DNA of 64,000 nucleotides from Sedimentisphaera salicampi (GCF_002117005.1 NZ_CP021023.1:1240001-1304000); one strand, 5' to 3'; positions 28,769 to 38,887 are shown, numbered from the stretch's first letter. The notes: generated by a model from the letters alone, not told the origin. Translations and numbers: made by a program.

Positions 28769-29116
28769 ATGAATGCCAAAGAATGCGTATGGAAAGTACG
28801 TTCGGTAAAAAGCTACCCTGAAGCCAAAAATCATATATTCGTCGGAAGGCCCTCGGAGATTAACAGCACTTATGTTCTGCTTAAATGCAGGACTTTTCAT
28901 TTCGGGAAAAATGTAAATACCGTGCGGGATATTCAGGTAGGCAAGGTGGAATACCGCATAATCCCGTGGAGCAGGATTGAGATAGTAAACGTGCTGGATA
29001 AAGACTTCGACTACAAATCCTCTCAGCTTTCGATGGGGGAAAAAGGCCAGATCAACCTCACAGACGGCTCGCGTGAAGTGCTTATTTACATATCCAACGA
29101 CAGCAGGGTATTTTAA
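28769..29116 (+). CDS. conserved-looking small protein of unknown function inside the pst operon
   Basis: I prefer the ATG at 28769 over the in-frame TTG at 28763. 115 residues, no signal peptide or membrane span. The sequence is rich in beta-strand character (IFVGRPSEINSTYVLLKCRT, YRIIPWSRIEIVNVL, INLTDGSREVLIYIS). I do not recognise a family. Its position between pstB and phoU suggests a role in phosphate transport control. It could be a small adaptor or a sensor of the transporter state, but this is inference from position only. Confidence 0.7.
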   Translation: MNAKECVWKVRSVKSYPEAKNHIFVGRPSEINSTYVLLKCRTFHFGKNVNTVRDIQVGKVEYRIIPWSRIEIVNVLDKDFDYKSSQLSMGEKGQINLTDGSREVLIYISNDSRVF

Positions 29117-29169
29117 TTTTCGCTGAAACGTCAGTTTCACCGATTCAGCAGGCAGCATAGGAGAGCAAG

Positions 29170-29838
29170 ATGTCTTTACATCTGAAAAGAGAAATTGAAA
29201 AATTGAAAACCAAGGTTTTGAAGCTCGGGTCTCTGGTAGAAGAAGCCGTTCAGCAGGCTACTATCGCAATGAAAAACAGGGATTTGAAGCTTGCAAAGAT
29301 GGTGATCAGAAAAGATATAATGATCGATGAGATGGAGGTTGATGTTGAAGAGGAATGTTTGAAGGTCCTCGCCCTTCATCAGCCCGTAGCGATAGACCTG
29401 AGATTCATTGTCTCAGTTCTGAAGATAAACAACGACCTTGAGAGAATTGGCGATCTTGCTGTTAAAATCGCCGAGCGGGTTCCATGCATTGCTGAAAATT
29501 TTCAGGTAAGCGTTGAACCGGATTATGTCGATATGGCTCAGAAGGTGCAGCTTATGCTGCAAAAGAGCCTTGATGCACTCGTTGAGATGGACCAAGGACT
29601 CGCAGAGCAGGTTCGCGGAATGGATGATGAAATTGACAGGCTCAATATCGAAATCTCCGAACAAATCCGTAAAGGCATCACAGAAATCGACAACGATTTT
29701 GAAAATTATATGCAGCTTCTGAATATCCCAAAAAGCCTTGAGAGGATTGCAGACCATGCCGCCAACATCTCAGAAGACGTTATTTATATGATAGAAGGCA
29801 AGATAGTCCGCCATACAACAGGCCAGGAAGATGAGTAG
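29170..29838 (+). CDS. phoU: phosphate signalling regulator PhoU
   Basis: 222 residues, the usual length. Two PhoU three-helix repeats are visible. The first includes MVIRKDIMIDEMEVDVEEEC and ALHQPVAIDLRFIVSVLKIN with NDLERIGDLAVKIAER. The second includes VRGMDDEIDRLNIEISEQIR and LLNIPKSLERIADHAANISE. The E/D-x-x-x-D metal-binding clusters (ERIGD, ERIAD) are intact. It restrains the phosphate kinase pathway and the Pst transporter when phosphate is ample. Last gene of the pst unit. Confidence 0.94.
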   Translation: MSLHLKREIEKLKTKVLKLGSLVEEAVQQATIAMKNRDLKLAKMVIRKDIMIDEMEVDVEEECLKVLALHQPVAIDLRFIVSVLKINNDLERIGDLAVKIAERVPCIAENFQVSVEPDYVDMAQKVQLMLQKSLDALVEMDQGLAEQVRGMDDEIDRLNIEISEQIRKGITEIDNDFENYMQLLNIPKSLERIADHAANISEDVIYMIEGKIVRHTTGQEDE

Positions 29839-30284
29839 CCGAAAGGCATAATTTTTTCCGCCGAAAACAAAGCCTGCTTCAGCAGCCTCGCGTTAATAAG
29901 AGCCCGCAATGGTTCTATCAAAAGGCCGATTAACGCAGGAAACAAAGGTTCGCCCCTTCAATTCATAAATATCCTTCGTAGATGGCGTAATCTGCCATAA
30001 AGCGGCAAATTCAGCTGGCTATATCGCTTTTTAGATATGGCTTCTGCCCATTCTTCCCGCAGAATTCTTCAGCAGTGCGGCCAGAGATGAGTGCTGAGGT
30101 TTCGTGAGTTTTTTTGCATTTAAAATGCAAAAAAGTTCAGATTAAAATTCTTTCAGGGGTAACAATAAACTTGACTAATTAAACAGTTCATATTAAATAT
30201 TAGCCTAACACTACTCGGAAAAAGTGTTGCGCACTAAGCAGAGGTGCTGTGCGTGTTCGTGTAATTTTAATGATCGAGGTTGTT
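29839..30284. promoter_or_regulatory. intergenic region upstream of the symporter gene
   Basis: 446 bases without a gene. At about 30109-30134 is a near-perfect AT-rich palindrome, TTTTTTGCATTT, A, AAATGCAAAAAA. It could serve as a weak terminator after phoU or as an operator for the downstream symporter. I see nothing else that can be named. Confidence 0.35.
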
Positions 30285-32294
30285 ATGACATTTTCAGTAT
30301 TAGATTACATTGTGTTTTTCGGATTTATAGCTGCGGTGCTGCTGATAGGTACGCTTAAGAGCCGCGGTGAAAAAGGCGGCGAAGACTTCTTCCTCGCCGG
30401 CAGAGGTTTGAAATGGTGGCTGATCGGTTTCTCGCTGATCGCTGCAAACATTTCTACCGAGCAGTTCGTTGGTATGAGCGGCAACGCCGCCAGCCATATT
30501 GGACTGGCGATAGCGAGCTATGAATGGATGGCAGCTATTGTACTTGTAATTGTAGCATTCTTTTTGCTGCCCTTCTTCCTTCGGGCTGGTATATACACTA
30601 TGCCGGAATTCCTCGAACATCGTTACAACCAAGGGGCTCGTTTTGTAATGGCTCTTGCAACACTTGCTATATACTGCCTTCTGCTTGGTGCTGTAACTTA
30701 TTCTGGAGCCTTGACGATCAAGTCTCTGGGCGGCAATATGGGCATGGACATAAGCCTGTTTAAGGGCTCTGTGGCCATAGGCCTTATTGCAATGTTTTAT
30801 GTGGCCTCGGGCGGGCTGAAGGCCTGCGCGTGGGCGGATCTGCTTCAGGGATCTGCTCTGATTCTCGGCGGAGCTATTATTCTTTTCTTCGCTATGGACA
30901 AAATGGGCAACGCTGATGAGCTTACAAAGGTTGTAGATGCTACATCAGGAAAGGTTGTCGAAGAGACCTTCAGTGCGGACAAATCCGCTCTTGAACGTTT
31001 CTGGTCTCTCAATAAGGAACGTATGAATATGTTCCTGCCTGCTAGCGATATGACACTTCCGTGGACAGCTCTTATAATCGGGCTTTGGATTCCCAACTTC
31101 TACTACTGGGGGCTTAACCAGTACATTACACAGAGAACGCTCGGGTCTGCCTCGCTGGCAGAAGGGCAAAAGGGAATTGTGTTTGCGGCAGCTATGAAGG
31201 TGGTTGTACCGTTTGTGATTGTTGTGCCGGGTATTATGGCGTTTAACCTGTTTGCGGGCAATATGCAGGTTGAAGCGATAGACGGAAACACCCCCGTTTT
31301 TGCCCAGTACTACAAAACAAATTCTGATACCGAGGCTATCGTAGTGGATAAATCCCCCACAAAAGAGGAGATTAAATCCTGGCCGAAAGAAGATCAGGTT
31401 ATGCTAGCTGTTTTCGAGAATGAAGAAGCTATCAACGAGACCTACGTTGACCACGCCTATGTATATCCTATAACGCAGCAGGAATATCAGGGGATAGAGG
31501 CAAATGAAAATGTTAAGTTTATATGCCACGATTCCTCTGTTAAAAGCGCCTTCCCCACACTCAGCAGAGAGCTGAAAAAATACAACGCTTCTGTAGGCGA
31601 TAAGGCCGAGAAGAAGTTTTTCCTCGCATACAAGTATGACACCGCGCTTGCCCAGCTCCTCGGAGGGGTTCTCCCGCAGAATACAGGGCTTACTGGATTT
31701 GTGCTCGCTGCACTGCTTGGTGCTGTTGTGAGCTCGCTTGCAGCTCTTCTGAACGCCGCTTCTACGATCTTCTCTATGGATATTTTCAAGAAATACCTCA
31801 ATCCGGAGATATCTCAGGACGGCATCCTAAAGCTTGGAAGAGTGAGTGTTTTTGTATTCTCTGCGATTGCGATATTCCTCGCTCCTCAGCTTGGCAACCC
31901 GAAATTCAGCAGTATCTTTACTGTGATTCAGGAAGGACAGGGGATCCTCAGCCCGGGCGTGCTGGCAGTATTTGCATTCGGGCTTATCTCTAAGAAGGCC
32001 CCGAGATATGCCGGACTTGTAGGGCTTGTGCTAAATGCCGTTGTTTATATCGGTCTTATGCTTTGGGTACCTGAGCTGAACTTCCTCAACAGAATGGCAA
32101 TCTGCCTCGGGCTTTGCCTTGTAGCTCTGACAATAATGAGAATTGCTACCCCTCTGAAAGAGCCTGTTCAGATCAAAAAGAATACCACAATTGAGCTGGA
32201 TGTGCATACAGGTGCAAGGCTCGCAGGTGTTGCGGTTATTGTCGTAGTTCTGCTGCTTTACTTCCTGTTCAGTCCAATCGGGCTCATCAGATAA
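30285..32294 (+). CDS. sodium/solute symporter (SSS family, SGLT-like) with large loop insertion
   Basis: The start at 30285 (MTFSVLDYIVFFGFIAAVLL) has GAGG five bases upstream. About 669 residues. The N-terminal part carries FFLAGRGLKWWLIGFSLIAA and AGIYTMPEFLEHRYNQGAR, signatures of the SGLT-like branch. Twelve or more spans follow. Between the middle spans is an unusual hydrophilic stretch of about 120 residues (from DGNTPVFAQYYKTNSD to KKFFLAYKYDT), probably an extracellular domain. The core resumes with AALLNAASTIFSMDIFKKYL. The substrate is likely a sugar or related polyol, but this is not fixed. A terminator follows directly. Confidence 0.9.
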   Translation: MTFSVLDYIVFFGFIAAVLLIGTLKSRGEKGGEDFFLAGRGLKWWLIGFSLIAANISTEQFVGMSGNAASHIGLAIASYEWMAAIVLVIVAFFLLPFFLRAGIYTMPEFLEHRYNQGARFVMALATLAIYCLLLGAVTYSGALTIKSLGGNMGMDISLFKGSVAIGLIAMFYVASGGLKACAWADLLQGSALILGGAIILFFAMDKMGNADELTKVVDATSGKVVEETFSADKSALERFWSLNKERMNMFLPASDMTLPWTALIIGLWIPNFYYWGLNQYITQRTLGSASLAEGQKGIVFAAAMKVVVPFVIVVPGIMAFNLFAGNMQVEAIDGNTPVFAQYYKTNSDTEAIVVDKSPTKEEIKSWPKEDQVMLAVFENEEAINETYVDHAYVYPITQQEYQGIEANENVKFICHDSSVKSAFPTLSRELKKYNASVGDKAEKKFFLAYKYDTALAQLLGGVLPQNTGLTGFVLAALLGAVVSSLAALLNAASTIFSMDIFKKYLNPEISQDGILKLGRVSVFVFSAIAIFLAPQLGNPKFSSIFTVIQEGQGILSPGVLAVFAFGLISKKAPRYAGLVGLVLNAVVYIGLMLWVPELNFLNRMAICLGLCLVALTIMRIATPLKEPVQIKKNTTIELDVHTGARLAGVAVIVVVLLLYFLFSPIGLIR

Positions 32295-32315
32295 CAAATT
32301 ACATCTAAACCAGAT

Positions 32316-32354
32316 AAAAGGCTCTTCCAACAAAATGGAAGGGCCTTTTTTTTT
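32316..32354 (+). terminator. rho-independent terminator after the symporter gene
   Basis: A stem from AAAAGGC and CTTCC pairs with GGAAG and GGCCTTTT across a short loop, with one G-T pair, followed by a run of nine T. It starts 22 bases after the stop codon. Confidence 0.85.
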
Positions 32355-32503
32355 GCAGAACAAAACTATAACACCAAAAAACAACCACGAGAAACAAATA
32401 AGTTGAAAAATTTGCAATGGTTTATAGAATCACTTACAGATATATGTTTTATTCTGAAGTACTGTTTTATAGAAATTATTAATATTATTTGCAGAGATTG
32501 TTT

Positions 32504-33883
32504 ATGCCGCCTCAAATAGTATCAAGTATCTTTGATTCAAGAAACGGGCACAGGTGGATTTTCTGGGATCTTTTGGCCTGTTTTTTTTCGCTCTTCCTTG
32601 CAATGACAATAACTCCCGTTAAAACGCTAACCTTTGTAGGCCTGAAAGTTTCAATATCAATAGTTTATGCCGTGCTTACTACAGTTTTAATAAGGCTTTG
32701 CGGTGTTAGTGTGCCGGGTAAGGATTTTTCATATTCCCGGATGGAGCTTTTCTTCGCCACCGCAATCGGAACGGGCCTTTCATTCCTGTGTTTGCAGTTT
32801 CTCGGCAGCCTTTGCTACTATCAATTTGCCAGGACCGTAACCGCTACAATACTTGTTTTCACTTTTGTTTCGATATTCCTGCCCCGCCTTTTAGCCATGG
32901 AATTTATGATGGTGAAGGCCGTTAATATAGCTCTTTATCCAAGCGGCCCTAACGCAGCAGCTCTTCAGGAAAGACTGAAAGATGCTACCAACTTCAATGT
33001 AGAAGCTGTTTTGTGCGATTCGCGTTATTCCGGCGAACTGAAGGACGATGGGATTATAAACCTGCAGGATAATTCAAAAGAAGATGTTATAAAACAGCTC
33101 AAAGACAGAGGTGTGGAGATGGTGGTTCTTTGCGAAATAAAAGACCTGCCAAAGAAAACGGAAAAAGTTCTGATGGACTTGCCTCTGCATGGGATAGATA
33201 TTTTGAGCAAAGGGGCTTTTGTTGAGAATTACTTCCGTGAGATTTCACTAAACTACGCCAACCTGCACTGGATGGCCTCCCACCGTTCACTGCCCGGAAA
33301 CACGGCAATATTCTCAGCCAAGAGGATATTCGATTTCATAGTTGCAAGTGTTGTCTTGCTCTTATCCCTGCCTTTCTGGCCTTTAATTTGTTTAATTATT
33401 ATTTTTGACAGTAAAGGTCATCCTATTTTCAAACAGAAAAGAGTCGGGTTATATGGCAAAGAATTTACTGTGTATAAATTCAGAACTATGCGAAACGATG
33501 CAGAATCAACTGGAGCTAAATGGGCAAGTAAAAATGATTCAAGGATAACAAAAGTAGGTGCCTTCCTTCGGAAAACTAGAATAGATGAGTTGCCGCAGTT
33601 GTGGAATGTAGTAAAGGGGAATATGTCGATTGTAGGCCCTAGACCCGAAGTTCCGCAATTTGTTAATGAATTAACTAAGCAAATTCCTTATTATGAAAGA
33701 AGGCATATGGTTCCGCCAGGACTCACAGGCTGGGCGCAGATATGCTATAGATACGGTGCGAGCGTGGAGGATTCAAGGCGTAAGCTCGAATACGACCTCT
33801 ATTATATTCGACATCTCTCGCTTCTGTTTGATATACAGATAATAATCAAAACGATCCCATCGATAATGAAGGGCAGCAGGTAG
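32504..33883 (+). CDS. polyprenyl-phosphate sugar-1-phosphate transferase (exopolysaccharide initiation)
   Basis: The ATG at 32504 is preferred over the upstream in-frame TTG at 32489. About 459 residues. Four N-terminal membrane spans come first, then a nucleotide-binding-like cytoplasmic domain (MVKAVNIALYPSGPN to HGIDILSKGAFVENYF). A fifth span (FIVASVVLLLSLPFWPLICL) leads into the C-terminal bacterial sugar transferase domain: FKQKRVGLYGKEFTVYKFRT, LRKTRIDELPQLWNV, GNMSIVGPRPEVPQ and PGLTGWAQ. It would place the first sugar on the lipid carrier. The layout resembles sugar transferases found with PEP-CTERM/exosortase systems, consistent with the two PEP-CTERM proteins in the window. No other polysaccharide genes are adjacent. 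Confidence 0.9.
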   Translation: MPPQIVSSIFDSRNGHRWIFWDLLACFFSLFLAMTITPVKTLTFVGLKVSISIVYAVLTTVLIRLCGVSVPGKDFSYSRMELFFATAIGTGLSFLCLQFLGSLCYYQFARTVTATILVFTFVSIFLPRLLAMEFMMVKAVNIALYPSGPNAAALQERLKDATNFNVEAVLCDSRYSGELKDDGIINLQDNSKEDVIKQLKDRGVEMVVLCEIKDLPKKTEKVLMDLPLHGIDILSKGAFVENYFREISLNYANLHWMASHRSLPGNTAIFSAKRIFDFIVASVVLLLSLPFWPLICLIIIFDSKGHPIFKQKRVGLYGKEFTVYKFRTMRNDAESTGAKWASKNDSRITKVGAFLRKTRIDELPQLWNVVKGNMSIVGPRPEVPQFVNELTKQIPYYERRHMVPPGLTGWAQICYRYGASVEDSRRKLEYDLYYIRHLSLLFDIQIIIKTIPSIMKGSR

Positions 33884-33885
33884 GG

Positions 33886-34299
33886 TTATTCCTCCATTTT
33901 TATTTCGAGGGTAAAGTCTTTGATGTTTTCTTCCGGCGGCATAATCTTGAGATCTGTTTTATCGCCCGCTTCTACTTCAACCGGCGTCCAAGTATGCGGG
34001 AATGCCCCGCCCTCTTTTGAGAAAGAGCTTTTCCATACAGGCCTGCAGTAGAACATCTGCCTTACCTCGCTCTTATTAGCAAAGGTAATATAAAAAGCTG
34101 CTTTTTCTCCGCCGCTGCCGGCATTGAAATCCTCAATATACACCCCGTTTTCTTTGAGTTCATCGTAGCCGCTGCTGTTTAGATGTACGCCTTCCTCATA
34201 AAGCCGGCCGCCTGAAAACAGCTTAAAGCTATCAAACGAGCCGCAGCCGGCCAATCCAACAAATGCCCCAAGGGCTGCTGTTATAAAAACGCTTCTCAT
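33886..34299 (-). CDS. small lipoprotein resembling YcfL/DUF1425
   Basis: 137 residues. The N-terminus MRSVFITAALGAFVGLAGCG has a lipobox LAGC at residues 16-19. The C-terminal half (AAFYITFANKSEVRQMFYCR, then WTPVEVEAGDKTDL and KDFTLEIK) has the beta pattern of the YcfL-type lipoproteins. I make this assignment from pattern only, with moderate trust. It lies 13 bases downstream of leuS on the same strand and convergent with the sugar transferase gene. Confidence 0.65.
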   Translation of the reverse strand: MRSVFITAALGAFVGLAGCGSFDSFKLFSGGRLYEEGVHLNSSGYDELKENGVYIEDFNAGSGGEKAAFYITFANKSEVRQMFYCRPVWKSSFSKEGGAFPHTWTPVEVEAGDKTDLKIMPPEENIKDFTLEIKMEE

Positions 34300-34312
34300 A
34301 AATTCAGCCTTA

Positions 34313-36874
34313 TCAAGTGATAATATTCACCAGCCTGCCCTTAACAGCAATCACCTTGCGGATCTGTTTGCCTTCAACAGCCTTAGACACCTTCTCACTG
34401 CTTAGGACGGCTTCTTTCATCTCTTCTTCGCTCGCCTCGGGGTTAATCATAATCCTGTCTTTTATCTTCCCCTTAACCTGCACAGCAATTTCCACTTCCT
34501 TCTCTTTTGCAAGCTCCTCGCTGTACTCCGGCCAGCTGTGATATGCGAGCGTATCGCCTTCGCCGCCGCATATCTGCCAAAGCTCTTCGGCCATATGCGG
34601 AGCAAATGGGTAAAGCAGAATTACAGCATTTTTCACAGCAGAAAGCGGCTTAAATTTGAGCTTTGCCAGGTGGTTTACAAAAATCATCATCTGGCTTATG
34701 GCCGTATTAAATGCGAAATTGTCTATATCATTGCTCACCTTGCGTATTGTCTGGTGCATAAGCCTTTCGGTCTGCTCATCAGGCTTAAAATCAGAAACAG
34801 TTTCGCAGAGCTTGCCCGTGCTCTCATTCACTGCCACCCGCCAAAACTTCTGCAGGAATCTGTGCACGCCTTCAAGCCCACTCATACTCCACGGCTTTGC
34901 CGCCTCAAGCGGCCCCATAAACATCTCATAAAGCCGCATTGAATCCGCCCCATAATCCTTAACTACCGCATCAGGATTGATAACATTCCCGCGGCTCTTG
35001 CTCATTTTCTGGCCGTCTTCGCCGAGAATCATACCCTGATTAACGAGCTTCTGGAACGGCTCGGGATAATCCAAATAGCCCAAATCGTAAAGCAGATTAT
35101 GCCAGAATCTCGAATAAAGCAAATGCAGCACGGCATGCTCTGCCCCGCCGATATACAGATCCACAGGCAGCCAGTATTTCTGTTTATCCTTTGCGACAGG
35201 CTCCTCACTGTTTTTTGGATCAAGGTATCTCAGGTAGTACCAGCAGCTCCCCGCCCACTGCGGCATAGTGTTGAGCTCACGCCGTGCTTTTCTTCCGTCC
35301 GGAAGGGTAACCTCTATCCAGTCTTTGGCGTTGCCCAGAGGGGGCGCGCCGTCTGGAGTAGGTTTATAATCCTCAACCTCAGGGAGCATCAGCGGCAGCT
35401 CTGATTCATCCAGAGCGATTCTCTCGCCGTCTTCTGCGTGCAGGATCGGGAAAGGCTCGCCCCAATACCTCTGCCGGCTGAAGAGCCAGTCGCGAAGTTT
35501 GTAGTTCACTGCCCTTTTCCCCTGCTCCTGTTTCTCGAGCCAAGCGATTATCTCTTCCTTCACCTGCGGCGTTTTCTTGCCGTTGAATTGGCCTGAATTA
35601 ACTGCAATCCCCTCGCCGTCGAAGCAGATCTCCTCAGCCTCTGCCTTTGCTGCAAGCTCCGGGTCTTCCGGCTTTACCACCTGAATAATCTTAATCCCAA
35701 ACTGCTTTGCAAATTCGAAGTCTCTGCTGTCGTGCGCAGGTACTGCCATAATCGCTCCAGTACCATAGCTCAGCAGGACATAATCGCTTATCCAAACAGG
35801 AATATTCTCGCCGTTTACCGGATTTACTGCATAAGCCCCTGTAAACTGGCCTGTCTTTTCCTTGGCAAGGTCTGTACGGTCTAAGTCGCTTTTCTTTGAG
35901 GCCTGCTGCTTATATTCGGCAACTGCTTTCTTATGCTCTTTGCTGGTAATCTTATCCACCAGCGGGTGTTCAGGTGCAAGCACCATATACGTTGCCCCGA
36001 AGAGCGTATCAGGACGCGTGGTAAACACGCTTATTACATCATCAAATCCATCAAGCAGGAAATCCACCTCAGCACCGATGCTCTTGCCTATCCAGTCCTG
36101 CTGGAGCTTTTTGATTGAATGAGACCAGTCCAGCCCCTCCAGCCCATTCAGGAGCCTCTCGGCATACTCTGTAATGCGAAGCATCCACTGCCGCATTGGC
36201 TTTCTGATTACAGGATGGCCGCCCCGCTCGCTCACTCCGTTTACAACCTCCTCGTTGGCCAAAACTGTCCCCAGCTCGGGGCACCAGTTCACAGGAGCCT
36301 CATGCTCGTATGCGAGCCTGCGTGAATCAACATACTCACGCACCGCATCTTTGCCCGCCTCTTTTACAGTCTCGGGGACTTCAAGCTCCTCAATTGGGCG
36401 TGCCTTCTGCTGGTCTCTGTCGAAGAAGCTGTTGTAGAATTTCAGGAAAATCCACTGCGTCCATTTGTAGTAGTTCGGATCGGTTGTGTTGACCTCGCGG
36501 TCCCAGTCGTAGCTGAAGCCCAGCCCCTTTATCTGCCTTCGCATATTCTCAACGTTGGCCTTTGTGGTTTCGGCGGGGTGAGTGCCGGTTTGTACAGCAT
36601 ACTGCTCTGCCGGCAGACCGAAAGCATCCCAGCCCATCGGATGCAAAACGTTGAACCCGTTCATGCGTTTGTAGCGGGAGAAGATATCGCTCGCGGTGTA
36701 GCCCTCTGGATGGCCTACATGCAACCCCTGCCCGCTGGGATAGGGAAACATATCAAGCACATAATACTTTGGCTTCTCTGGCTTCATCTCTGCCTTGAAC
36801 GTTTTGTTCTTATCCCAAAAATCCTGCCACTTCTTTTCGATCTGGTTGAAATTGTATCTGCCGGGCTTTTCCAT
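34313..36874 (-). CDS. leuS: leucyl-tRNA synthetase
   Basis: 853 residues, the normal length. Class I motifs are present: the HIGH-type box in [20 protein letters not shown] near residue 45, and KMSKS in [19 protein letters not shown] near residue 620. The editing domain ([20 protein letters not shown]) and the tRNA-binding end are intact. It charges leucine onto its tRNA. It is followed closely by the small lipoprotein gene. No leader or T-box is visible upstream. Confidence 0.97.
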   Translation of the reverse strand: MEKPGRYNFNQIEKKWQDFWDKNKTFKAEMKPEKPKYYVLDMFPYPSGQGLHVGHPEGYTASDIFSRYKRMNGFNVLHPMGWDAFGLPAEQYAVQTGTHPAETTKANVENMRRQIKGLGFSYDWDREVNTTDPNYYKWTQWIFLKFYNSFFDRDQQKARPIEELEVPETVKEAGKDAVREYVDSRRLAYEHEAPVNWCPELGTVLANEEVVNGVSERGGHPVIRKPMRQWMLRITEYAERLLNGLEGLDWSHSIKKLQQDWIGKSIGAEVDFLLDGFDDVISVFTTRPDTLFGATYMVLAPEHPLVDKITSKEHKKAVAEYKQQASKKSDLDRTDLAKEKTGQFTGAYAVNPVNGENIPVWISDYVLLSYGTGAIMAVPAHDSRDFEFAKQFGIKIIQVVKPEDPELAAKAEAEEICFDGEGIAVNSGQFNGKKTPQVKEEIIAWLEKQEQGKRAVNYKLRDWLFSRQRYWGEPFPILHAEDGERIALDESELPLMLPEVEDYKPTPDGAPPLGNAKDWIEVTLPDGRKARRELNTMPQWAGSCWYYLRYLDPKNSEEPVAKDKQKYWLPVDLYIGGAEHAVLHLLYSRFWHNLLYDLGYLDYPEPFQKLVNQGMILGEDGQKMSKSRGNVINPDAVVKDYGADSMRLYEMFMGPLEAAKPWSMSGLEGVHRFLQKFWRVAVNESTGKLCETVSDFKPDEQTERLMHQTIRKVSNDIDNFAFNTAISQMMIFVNHLAKLKFKPLSAVKNAVILLYPFAPHMAEELWQICGGEGDTLAYHSWPEYSEELAKEKEVEIAVQVKGKIKDRIMINPEASEEEMKEAVLSSEKVSKAVEGKQIRKVIAVKGRLVNIIT

Positions 36875-37270
36875 ATTGCTTTGCCTGTATCTTAGTATTT
36901 TAATCCTGTTTTCAAAACTGCGGTAAAGGAATGTAATATACGCAACAGGGCTTTTTTTTCAACCTGAAAGATTTATCTCCGGCCGCTAATTCCCGATAAT
37001 TAGCGGTTTGGCGAGGTGGACAATGCGGACTCAGTTAGAGGTGCGATATACTAACGACATTCAGAGCCGTGCGCGGATGTCCGCCGAAGGCGGGGAGCTC
37101 GTGGCAAAACCCTTGCCCATGTCCTGAACCATTCCACTTTTGCCTATTACCTTTTCCTTGCCTTCCCAGCCTGCAATTCACCCAAATTGGTGATTTTTGG
37201 AAATTTTGGGGAATCTGGAAATTATCCTTGCTTTTCTCTTCGTTTACGATAAGAATAGCTCTTATGGAGA
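36875..37270. repeat. repeat-bearing left border of the Rhs island
   Basis: No gene is supported in these 396 bases. At 36982-37016 is a dyad-bearing string containing AATTCCCGATAATTAGCGGT, then TTGGCGAG. A close match occurs at 41127-41157 (AATTCCCGCTGATTAGCGGT, then TTGGCAAG), on the other side of the Rhs island. At 37044-37106 lies a part of the interspersed repeat also seen at 22080-22160 (CGATATACTAACGACATTCA, then a GCCGAAGGCGG palindrome). Confidence 0.6.
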
Positions 37271-37993
37271 TTGAAACGTCAATACATATATGGTCCTGGG
37301 GTGGATAATCCGGTTGCTATGCTAACGTACTCAAACGATGCGATATCCGGCCTGTACTTCTATCATACCGATGCTCTGGGCAGTGTGGCTGCGATGAGCA
37401 GCTCTAACGGGCATATCGCCGAGACGTACAGATACACCCCTTACGGCAGGCCGACAATATACGATGCCGGCGGCCAGCAGATTACGCAGTCTTCCATCGG
37501 GAATCCGTATATGTTCACCGGCCGGCGGTATGATGCCGGCACGGGGCTGTACTACTACAGAGCGAGAATGTACAGCCCGAAAATCGGCCGCTTCCTCCAA
37601 ACCGACCCGCTCGGCTACTTCGACACAATCAATCCATACGCCTACTGCGGTAATAATCCTGTAAACTGGATTGATCCTTGGGGGCTATGTCGAGGGGATA
37701 GAGAAAAAGGTATATTTGAGAAAATTATCGATTTCCTTACTGTAGTATTACCATATGGGAATCCTGATGTTTCTTCTCCGATAGCGCAAGGAATGGCTGG
37801 AGCTTCGACTTTTTGCAACGCGAGAGCTAAGCAAAGAGCCAGAAATAATAAATTGGCCAGAGACGATTATAGAGAAGATGAGCCTTATAGACCTCCTATT
37901 GAGTCAACACCATATATATACTTAGGCATGAACCCAAAAACAGGAAAAGAAGAGTATATTTTTGTAGGCAATAAAAAGGCTAATAAAAAGTGA
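37271..37993 (+). CDS. 5'-truncated Rhs C-terminal end with unique tip 1 (candidate toxin)
   Basis: 240 residues from a TTG with GGAG just upstream. The first ~140 residues are the Rhs repeat-associated core: YIYGPGVDNPVAMLTY, YHTDALGSVAAMS, YRYTPYGRPTIYD, GNPYMFTGRRYDAGTGLYYY, FLQTDPLGYFDTINPYAY and the closing DPWGL. The remaining ~100 residues (CRGDREKGIFEKIIDFL... to ...EYIFVGNKKANKK) are unlike the core, more AT-rich, and of no recognised family. That is the expected place of a polymorphic toxin tip. A full-length Rhs would have many repeats upstream; none are here, so this is an orphan end. Its stop overlaps the next gene by four bases. Confidence 0.8.
   Translation: MKRQYIYGPGVDNPVAMLTYSNDAISGLYFYHTDALGSVAAMSSSNGHIAETYRYTPYGRPTIYDAGGQQITQSSIGNPYMFTGRRYDAGTGLYYYRARMYSPKIGRFLQTDPLGYFDTINPYAYCGNNPVNWIDPWGLCRGDREKGIFEKIIDFLTVVLPYGNPDVSSPIAQGMAGASTFCNARAKQRARNNKLARDDYREDEPYRPPIESTPYIYLGMNPKTGKEEYIFVGNKKANKK
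37496..37687 (+). repeat. Rhs core direct repeat, copy 1 (other copy 39563-39754)
   Basis: These 192 bases, from ATCGGGAATCCGTATATG to GATCCTTGGGGGCT, recur almost unchanged at 39563-39754; I see only a few single-base differences. It is the conserved DNA next to the variable tips and thus the natural site for recombination that swaps them. Confidence 0.85.
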
Positions 37994-38457
37994 AAATAAT
38001 TGACAAATACGCTATTTTGGGAATTCTTGCTGCTATTGCGGTGGTTTTTGCTATTGCTTTTGCGAATATGAAAAGCCTTGATTATCCAGCCAGCAAGTTA
38101 TGGGATGATGTTCGTATATTTGAAGTTAATAACAATGAATTAGGTCATGTTGTTTTTATTGTGAAGGCTCACGAAAAAGACAAGCCAAAGACATTGTTTA
38201 GCTTAAACTTCAAAGACAACAAACTCTGGACAATAGATTTTAATGTCACATCAGATATTGAAGATCTTCCTGGCACGCTGACATTACAACATCGAAGCGG
38301 AAGTTTTTATACATTCATTGATGGAAAAAAGGCCTATACAGATATTGATATTGATGGTATATTCGACAGAAAGATGTTAATACGGAAGAAACAGCAAAAT
38401 TTAATATATTTCTGGAATGATAGCAGGAGGGAATGGGAAATTGAAGCTGATAAGTAA
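37990..38457 (+). CDS. small membrane-anchored protein, candidate immunity protein for tip 1
   Basis: 155 residues starting at a GTG that overlaps the stop of the Rhs fragment (GTGA), so the two are translationally coupled. One N-terminal membrane span (YAILGILAAIAVVFAIAFA) is followed by a beta-rich soluble domain (HVVFIVKAHEKDK, TLTLQHRSGSFYTFIDG). No family recognised. Position directly after a variable Rhs tip is the usual place for the cognate immunity gene. The region is clearly AT-richer than the Rhs core. Confidence 0.65.
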   Translation: MKIIDKYAILGILAAIAVVFAIAFANMKSLDYPASKLWDDVRIFEVNNNELGHVVFIVKAHEKDKPKTLFSLNFKDNKLWTIDFNVTSDIEDLPGTLTLQHRSGSFYTFIDGKKAYTDIDIDGIFDRKMLIRKKQQNLIYFWNDSRREWEIEADK

Positions 38458-38839
38458 TATTCTGAAATTTGCAGCCGGGTTTGCCGCTGCTTTTGTGCTT
38501 CTTACCGCAGTTTCCTTTGTTCTTCGCATAGTTCAAGGAACTGAGATGGTATATCCGAAACAGTATGAAGATACACTTTTTGTTCCGCTCGAACAGGAAG
38601 AGGAACTGCATGAAGATACACTTTTCCTCCCGCTTGAGAAGAAAGAAGGTTTTGCAGTGAAATTGGAAAATGAAAGACTGCTGAAAATTTCTCGAGATGG
38701 GGAGGATGTTGTTGTGGATATATGTAAAGACCAGAAGAAGGCAATTTCTTATTGCTTCAAAGAAATCGGGGAAGTGATTATTGAAGGCCGCAACTGGCGA
38801 TACGACGAAAGCGGAAGCCTTGAAATAACGGATGAGTGA
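38441..38839 (+). CDS. small membrane protein of unknown function with internal repeat
   Basis: The TTG at 38441 has AGGAGG ten bases upstream; an in-frame ATG at 38417 has no good ribosome site. About 132 residues. One N-terminal span (FAAGFAAAFVLLTAVSFVL) is followed by two copies of a 12-residue repeat, EDTLFVPLEQEE and EDTLFLPLEKKE, then a small beta domain (LLKISRDGEDVVVDICKD). It overlaps the previous gene by 17 bases. No family recognised. It may be a second immunity or accessory gene of tip 1. Confidence 0.55.
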   Translation: MKLISNILKFAAGFAAAFVLLTAVSFVLRIVQGTEMVYPKQYEDTLFVPLEQEEELHEDTLFLPLEKKEGFAVKLENERLLKISRDGEDVVVDICKDQKKAISYCFKEIGEVIIEGRNWRYDESGSLEITDE

Positions 38840-38887
38840 GTGCGGATTTGCTGGGGCCGGTTTCAAATATGTTTGGTGAGATGAATA

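Noticed and set aside
32504-33883. A larger exopolysaccharide cluster around the sugar transferase
   Set aside because: Neighbours are a symporter and leuS; no glycosyltransferase, flippase or exosortase gene is nearby.
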